Of a DNA stretch of 64,000 bases, positions 56,985 to 64,000 are shown piece by piece. The DNA is from Oxytropis ochrocephala (lineage: Eukaryota; Streptophyta; Magnoliopsida; Fabales; Fabaceae): the NCBI GenBank assembly GCA_020916435.1, contig CM037090.1:62152232-62216231 (forward strand), read 5' to 3'. The first letter of the stretch is position 1, and each line of letters starts with the position of its first letter. The notes under the pieces were generated by a model. The model did no database searches, was not told the origin of the DNA, and worked only from the letters and a program-made list of their open reading frames with translations. A program made the translations under genes and the position numbers.

Positions 56985-58560
56985 GACAGTCATTTAAACA
57001 GACTAACAGGTCCAATTAATCTTTCAAAAGGTCAGGTCGAACTTTGAAAAGAGCTCATAGTAGGTAATTGGCTAGACTTAGACTTTGGATATTTATAACA
57101 AACCAAACCCGACCTATTTAAGCAGAACCAGTTAGACTCGATATACTTCCACTCCCACGTTAACTTACAATTTAATGTAAATTTAGACAAAAAAAACAAC
57201 AAAGCTTGAAGTTTTTTGTAAAGTAATTTAATCACAATGTTTATTGACCAGATACATCATCTATTCAATGAATCTAAAACAACATTTTGCTCTTTTGAAG
57301 TGGACCGGATGTAATATTAAATAAGATGAACACTCCGATATCCTAGAGTTTTGTTTGGTGTAATACACAACATCCAATCACTTAATGACATCATTTTTTG
57401 TATTTAACTATTTAATAAATTTTGAATTAAATTAAATTCAATGGTATCGTAGAATTCTCTATTATATAATTATTATTATTATTATTATTATTACATAATT
57501 ACATTAAATAGTACAGCGCCATAATGTGTTGCCTCATTCTTGCTTGGCGCTAGCATGTAACAACTAAGTGATACACTAGCAACCATGTGTTATATTAATT
57601 CAAACCTTCCATTCAGCTAATAAGTCAAACCAAACATTCAATTACTAACTGGCGGATAGTTCATACTAAAATAAATCCTCATCAATCTAGAGCCACTGTA
57701 TCGCACAACAATTAGCAGGTTTTCAAGTACCCACCTTTTCAAATCCCGGCAAATCTAAACGAGGTGTGCATTCTTTGTTGATCTTAAAATGTTATAGCAA
57801 TCAGGTACAAGTTTTGAATGCTTCTGTCGTTTCTCTTTTTGGTTTTATCTTAGTAATGATAATAATGTTGGTCATGAGTATTCTATTGCAGCTAGGGAGG
57901 ATGCTCATCCATTTTTGCTTGCTAAATTTATAGGTATGTTTTTATTTTTGGTCTAAAATTTATAGGTATGTTTAGAAGGAGGATTTTAGAACGGGGTGGA
58001 GGGGTATTTTTATCTTCAAAATTAGAAAAAGGATAGTGCTGTTAGAAAAAATATAAAATGCTTTTAAGAAATAAATAGCGATTATAATGTTATATGATTA
58101 TCTTTCATAGTCCACCAAAATTCTCCTCTTCAAAACCCCCCAAAATCTTCCTCTCAAACAGACTATAAAAGATCAAATTCAAGGGTATTAGTTAGCAGGA
58201 CTGAGAAGGAAGAATTTACGAACGTGTAGCATTCATATTTATACAAGACATCAGTATCTCCTAATCTCAATTATGGTTTACATATTGTGTTGAATTGCTC
58301 AACCACAGAATCAACCATGTTGTCCTAGAGACAAAGCAAATATCAGTGATAACACAGCTCAACATGTTTGAGAATACATCAAATGTCACGTTTTCAAATC
58401 TATAAACCATAATGAAGAACTATAAAACCCATGATACAAGCTTTTGACACACTCCTAACATAGAAAATACTTGCTTCCTCGGATCTAAAAATTACCCTTG
58501 GACTGTGATAATCATCTAAGGAAATAATCAACTACTGATAACTCCATATGTTCAATCCTT
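56985..58560. other. AT-rich intergenic region downstream of the TOM1/3-like gene
   Basis: It has an (ATT)n microsatellite at about 57468-57493. Around 57030-57150 is a stretch resembling dispersed TIR-element sequence (AACCAAACCCGACCTATTTA). No gene was recognised. Confidence 0.4.
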
Positions 58561-61500
58561 TCAGCGAATCGGGTGATACTGTGTGATACCGCGCTTGGGT
58601 GGAAGTTTCCTCAAAATGAAAAGGACCAAAGCAGATGGCAATATTTCAACCAACTGTAACAAAAATGTGAAAAGGGTGAGAGAAATGGTGCAAAAGCCAT
58701 ATAGAATGCTGGTTTTATGATCATTGTAATAACTAGCAAGATAAGTTTGTAAAAGACTCATGGAAAATACAATCACTGATAGCTCACAATAGCAACCCAA
58801 GACATTCCAAATGAAAATCAGCATCAATTAGAAATTATCTGAGAAAGAGAAACAAAACTTTCATGTGATTGAATATTTGTCTAAGAGATGTCCTCATCTG
58901 AATTTTTGGATTTTGAAGAAGTATTTGATTTAATTACTCTGGCCACTTAAAATGAGTTTAAACAAGCAAAGGGTAATAAATATTTCAGTCAGACAAAAAT
59001 TTAGGCTGTGAATATCTTGGGAATTTCTACACTCAGCTAAAACCCAAAAGCAAAACTAACCATATAAACACAAAATATACCCAAATAAATTATAACTATA
59101 ATAGCGCAATAACGAGAAACTGTATGGAGTAAATGGCCTTTTAGCCTGGTGGCATCTCAGTTGGTCACCAGGGGCAGTGCTGTACTGCAGTTCAAGGTGG
59201 ACATTTGAACCCAGGAAGCAATTTACCAATGTCCCAACTATATCCAAATGAGGGTCTCCAATCATAAGAAAAGAAGAAACAGAAGTATTGACAGTACAAA
59301 ATGCAAATGAGAAACACAAACAACCTTACCAGGTAATATATAAAGTTTAGAATAGGATGGTCCAAGACATCAAGGTCTGCATTTTTATCAAATGCATTAA
59401 AGCACATCTGACACAACAAAATACAATCAAACTCAATTTGATAACCAACCAATAATAGGAATCACTGAGATTTGAAAATAGAATGGGCTCACCATAATGC
59501 ATCTGATGAGGAAACATAAAAAACATACAGTTGTCACATAGCCAACCTAAAAAGAAAGATCATGTAGTGTTAGAATCATGTTTAAAACATATTCAGATTA
59601 CCTACAACATGAACCTTCACTTCTCTCTTTCTCTCCCCTTCTTTAACTCTACATGAGTTTTATAATTACAACATGGCAACAAAATAGCACCATATTATGT
59701 GATCTGGTCTTGTCACTGTTCTGTTCTGTCATTGAGTTTGCTAAATCATGATGTTAAACGAACTTGAACTTGGTTTTGTAAAACTGATTTAGTTAAAATG
59801 GAGTTTGAAGTGATTTATTTTTGAATAGTTTACTATCAAGAGAAGTTTGAAGTAAAACTTGGGGTAAATTTCCAACCTATTGCAAAAAGCTATTTTTATT
59901 ATTACTAGCCATATGATTCTTAGCTGATGCGCAATACAAATCACAGCATGAGTTGATTTTGCATCTAAATTGCAGCATGACTCATGATTAAATATGCTGA
60001 ATCGCACTGATGAGTTATCTACCACTAGAGAAAGAAGACAGCAACAGTAAAGTTTGAATTACTGATTAGGATAATTTCATCTTTTTAAATTTTTGTTAAT
60101 TAGGATTTATTCTTTAAGATTTTGAATTTAAACTTTTATTATCTTGATAAGATTCTGCATAACAGAATCCTTTCCGAAGTACTTTTGATTTTTATCAATT
60201 TCAATTTTGAATTTATTTTTTCTTTATCTTGATAAGATTCTACATAGAAGAATATGATTCTACATAATAGAATCCTTATCAGTAGTAGTTTTGAATAGAT
60301 TCTCTTCATTATTTTGTAATCTTTTACAGACAGACTGGTATTGGAATAAAGATTATCAAGAGATCATGTATCATAAAACACATCTGAAAGGAACATAACA
60401 GTTCTGAAACAAAATGAAATGGCACAGATTTGCAAAAGACAATGTTGCTGGTGAGTTCAAAAATTGGAAGGCAGCCACAGAGCTACTTTTTTGCATTTTT
60501 TTTCTTCTCAAAGGTGATATAAACGACCGAAATCAACCCCTCCAAACTACCCAAATCAGAAGCACAAGATACAGCCACAGAGCAGCACGTTTTTCCCCAG
60601 TCCATCCTACACACTGGGTATTGCTTATTCTGTCTGCCTACAGAGCTTTGAGCACTCCCTACTCTTTTGTTTGTGCCATGTTTGTGGTTCCCTTTCCATG
60701 TTGGATTTACCACTTTGTGGAGCCAACCACTATTTTATGTCATCGTAGAGCCAACTTTAAGGTTCACAATTTGAACCTTAATTTGACAACCTTGCTTTCT
60801 ACCTACTATTTTTTACTCTGTTTTTCTTTCAAGAAACCTTTTTATTATCCTGAAAGTGTCAGTCCTTCGTTTCTTTAGGAAAAATCTAAACAGTAAGTGG
60901 GATGGGGGTGTGTAAAGTTTTCCAAATCGGGTATTTGAGGTTCCCACCATGCTTCAAATCTGGTTATAGCTCTTCCTCCGAACAGTATTTCACTTCCTAC
61001 CAACAGTGGCAACTGTCTTTCTTACCAGAAATCACATTGATGGGGAATTCTTCTATGCACCCAATTACCCATGCTGAGTTATCATTCCATCTATACTTTA
61101 GTGTAATAAACATCCCTAATTGACCTAACAAATTGTATTTAATTGAAGTTCGCTATAAAAAAATATAACAAGATTAAAGCTTAGTAAATTTTAACTTGAG
61201 AGGTGGCGTTAAAATAACTTAGGATATCTTGGAACATTGTGGAATCAATTTGTCATCAAACTGGGGAGCAATCTGTTACAAATCACGTGTGGTTATTAGT
61301 TAGAGTATGGAGATGGTGACTGATCACAAGGTACTTAGGAATAAAACGGGAGATGGAACTTAGTTGGGACAGTTACTGATTGATTGAGACAGGAAATTGG
61401 GGTAGAGTCCAGTTCTCTTGACTAATTCGAATAAAAGGGTTAGTGCATCTGTTATTATCCACAATCTTTGTATCTCAAATTCCTCATCTGTGGACTGTTG

Positions 61501-62899
61501 TCTTGTATCCAATTGAACAGACCCAGAGACAAGTTTTATCAATAAACATTTTGCTCTCCTTTTATTAATCTAATTGCACCTGGTAAAATCCTTTTCAGGG
61601 ATGAGGGACTGCTCACAGTGGATCAATGAGAAATAAGATTTGAAAACTCTTAATTTTCAAAAGGAAAGAAACACCATAGCATGATAAAATACATGCACAC
61701 GCTAGCATAATAAAAAAATGTAAAGAAGACATGGCATGGTTGTGCCTGTCCTTCTGCAACTCGGAAATGAAACTGGGGATGTGGAGTTAGTAAGGATAAT
61801 TATTGAGAACGAGTTGGAAGTTAGGGTGGAGTCTTGGTATCTCAAATACCTGGATTTGGAGGTTTAGAGCATCTGTTATTCTGCACTGTCTTTATGTCTT
61901 TGTTTGCCCATCTTTGATCTTGTTTACCATTGTTACAGACCAAGAGAGTTCTTTTAATTATTTTTATTAAAGATACATCCATATATGGCCTTTTGTATTG
62001 TATTTGGATTTTTTAGGAGCGAAGAACTTTGGTATATTAAAAAATAAAAAGAAATATATAGGCAATTGGAACTGTTAACAGTTAGGGTTGGGCTTGTGCA
62101 TATAATAGCAATACTAGACTATACTATACTATACTTGGCCTTGTCAGATTCCATACCTCCTGTAGCTTCTTACGTCGCCCTTTGGATTCAACGGGAAAGC
62201 GTTGCAGCATCAAGAATAGTCTATAGAAAAAAACGTAAGAAAACGGACACAAAACCAGGTAGGGAAATTAGTGGGTTGTACATATGGGTACAGAAAACTT
62301 ATGTAGTAAATAACACTAAAAGCTTAATTTAAGAACTGAACTTTAAAAGTACACAGAAGGAGGGGATAAGTTACACTAAATAAAAAGAAAAATAAACTTA
62401 AATAGCAGGTCACAAAAGCTCAAAATGCAAAGCTATTCAATTCAAGGCTGCTGCATATCAGGCAGTCATTCCTTTTAAAAACCATGAGAAGAACACTGAC
62501 AAAAAGAAATAGAAACTAATACCAGTAGTCTCAGGTTAATGTGCCTCTAAGGCCCTATCAAATAAATTTCCAAGGCCTTGCACGACTTTGAGTAGCTAGC
62601 ATGTGATGAAATGGTATCATGTAACCCAAAAGCAGCAATTTTCATTCCTAAATAAATATATTAAGGGAGTCGAAAAGAAAAACAAACAATACCTTCCACC
62701 ATAGAGAATAAAGCCAAGGGAAGCAAACAAACAGACCCCTATTGCATCATGTATACCATATTAATTAGCAAAAGCTCATAAAAGTCGTGATAAATTATAA
62801 CAACAAACCAATCTCCAGTAACAAACCTGCAAAGAACATCTTAGAGAGAACGACCAGTACACTGACCGGTTTCCACCATAATATCAACCACAAAATAAT
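58561..62899 (-). CDS. TOM1/TOM3-type tobamovirus-multiplication-like membrane protein, 3' exons (partial)
   Basis: Six exons are recognised on the minus strand, with matching GT..AG junctions: 62827-62899 (WWKPVSVLVVLSKMFFAG), 62693-62738 (VCLFASLGFILYGGR), 62157-62220 (LFLMLQRFPVESKGRRKKLQ), 59494-59546 (VGYVTTVCF...), 59330-59407 (MCFNAFDKNADLDVLDHPIL) and 58561-58653 (LVEILPSALVLFILRKLPPK...HPIR, stop). This is the C-terminal third of a seven-transmembrane tonoplast protein of the TOM1/TOM3 family, a normal plant protein known as a host factor for tobamovirus RNA replication complexes. Exon phases agree except for 59494-59546, which is 53 bp where 54 is expected. One T is missing in a T run, so the frame breaks inside that exon. 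N-terminal exons were not found before 64000. Confidence 0.82.
59548..62156 (-). other. Large intron (2.6 kb) of the TOM1/3-like gene
   Basis: No coding sequence was recognised. Two diverged segments at about 61200-61560 and 61740-61970 share the order 'GGTGGAGTC/GGTAGAGTCC ... GCATCTGTTATT(A/C)T ... CACTGTCTTT/CACAATCTTT ... CAGACC.AGAGA', so they may be retroelement LTR pieces. Short ORFs at 60414-60878 show no domain. Confidence 0.4.
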
Positions 62900-63109
62900 C
62901 TGACATATATCAAACAAAATAACAAGATGGATAATTCAACAAACTCAGAAGTAGTCAACATGAAAGTCAGCCATTTAACAAGTTCAATAAATATTGCAAT
63001 AACTGATGGGGCAAAAGATAAAGTTATTTAAAATTAAAGGTCAACAGTTAGACTCAATTTGAAGGAAATAACTGAAAAGATAAGTATCAGCACGGATTTG
63101 ATATCTTTT
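62900..63109 (-). other. Sequence upstream of the first recognised TOM1/3-like exon
   Basis: AT-rich with no exon recognised. It presumably belongs to the intron preceding the exon at 62827-62899. Confidence 0.4.
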
Positions 63110-63457
63110 TTAAACACTCCTCAATCTACAGTACTGACTATGGAAGGGTGAGTCTCATGCCTATCCAACGACCCACTGCACCGCCCGAACCACTAACCAA
63201 GATTGGCCATGGAAGAGAAGGAAACGCCAATGACGAGTATGCTGACACTCAGCGAAATCAGAAATGCTTTGCTTTGGTGCTTTACATGGAGAGAGCGGGA
63301 AGAGAGTGAACCACGACTGAACTAAAACTAATTCTTAACAGACCCCTAAGAAATAGTAGATTCTGACTCTTCTTACTGTCTGATACTAACTGTCAACAGA
63401 CGACAAAAGCTGTACAAACAGTACAGTCAAGACTGCAATAGTCTAATGTACTCTAAT
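63110..63457 (-). mobile_element. Probable 3' LTR of a minus-strand copia element
   Basis: On the minus strand the purine tract TTGAAGGTGGAGTATTAGAG at about 63476-63451 follows an RNase H end and opens a copia-style LTR (TATTAGAGTACATTAG...). The inner limit near 63110 is a guess. Confidence 0.45.
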
Positions 63458-63800
63458 ACTCCACCTTCAAACTCAAGGTTGGTTGACTATTGAAAAGTGG
63501 TCACACGTCTCTCAGTTCATGGAACCTTCCTGTAGACAGTGCCTTAGTTAGAAAAACAGTATATTGATCTTGAGCTGAATACGACACACCTGGAGAGACT
63601 TGTTCAGAACTCTTTCTCTGACAAAGGACAAGTTCAGTTCCGTGTGTTTAGTTTGGGAATCAAGAATAGGAATGACAAGGATTCTATTCTCAAGTTATCG
63701 GAATACAAGCTATGTGTGCTGACTGGAACATTTATCCCTTGTCTAGGGTTTGTATCCATTATCCATAGAATTTCATGTTGCGGTCAGACAAGAGACTAAG
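63458..63800 (-). pseudogene. Ty1/copia RNase H C-terminal fragment
   Basis: The minus strand reads SQTKHTELNLSFVRERVLNK followed by SLQVCRIQLKINI, matching the copia RNase H end (SRTKHMELDIFFVREKVLN at 16000-16060 is the equivalent in the other copia copy). Upstream the frame is lost. The remnant lies upstream of the recognised TOM1/3-like exons, probably in an intron. Confidence 0.6.
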
Positions 63801-64000
63801 GCCGGGCTCTCAACTCCCAGCCCAACATAAAGAGAGCATAAAGAGGAAACGGATGAAAATATAACAGTGGGAGAAACTTGTCAAATGGAAGGAGGGATAT
63901 CAACAAAACTATGATGTCGCCAAAGATAAAGTGACAACATAAAGGCTCTTAATGATGGTCCAAGGTAGAAATACAAGATTCGAAATCTAGCTTGTTAGAA
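63801..64000. other. Unassigned right edge
   Basis: No exon or element feature was recognised; possibly more of the copia remnant. Confidence 0.25.

Noticed and set aside
60414..60878. 154-codon ORF within the large TOM1/3-like intron
   Set aside because: No recognisable motif, unusual composition, and it lies between well-supported exons on the other strand.

Overview
The window is nuclear DNA of a flowering plant, most likely a papilionoid legume, possibly of the clover/medic/pea/chickpea group. The evidence is a giant-LTR Ogre-type retrotransposon, a legume-style plant-mobile-domain (PMD) gene, large chromovirus elements, intron-containing genes with GT..AG junctions, and an AT-rich background with long (TA)n tracts. 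It holds only four host genes, set in nested transposable elements. No rRNA gene, tRNA gene or CRISPR array was seen.

Left part (1-16.5 kb): a stack of four elements. A decayed Ty1/copia element (9013-16470) is split by a 5,032-bp CACTA transposon (9672-14703; 3-bp target duplication TAC; removing it restores the copia frame). The copia integrase region is also cut by the LTR of a Tat/Athila-like element (7615-9012), whose interior is cut in turn by a minus-strand Ogre-type element with a 3.9-kb 5' LTR (2339-6252) and a broken ORF1 running off the left edge.

Middle (16.5-39.6 kb): an intact intronless ANTH-domain clathrin-assembly gene (17584-18738); an L1 remnant containing a 478-bp TRIM retrotransposon with perfect AGTAG duplications (19481-19958); a second, longer L1 remnant (21985-25300) with a 427-bp insertion; degenerate LTRs; and a Mutator-like element (28112-32475, 9-bp duplication TATTAATTA). 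The Mutator-like element carries two convergent genes, an intact PB1-like ORF and a decayed PMD gene, between ends dense in a CGTATATACG palindrome. Next come a three-exon CASP-like membrane protein gene (34267-35129) and a chloroplast-type PPR gene (36221-37939, minus) whose C-terminus is frameshifted.

Right part (39.6-64 kb): a 17.4-kb Ty3/gypsy chromovirus (Tekay/Del-like; 39606-56979, duplication CTAAT) contains a second LTR element (43753-51486, duplication TCTAT) made of two 3.4-kb LTRs around about 1 kb of interior. To its right lie the last six recognisable exons of a TOM1/TOM3-type membrane protein gene on the minus strand (58561-62899). Its upstream exons were not found in the window, and a copia remnant lies upstream of the first exon seen.

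Small indels in otherwise conserved coding sequence (PPR, TOM1/3, retrotransposon pol), and LTR-pair differences clustered at CG-rich spots, suggest that some breaks may be assembly or base-calling errors. Treat them with caution until checked against reads.
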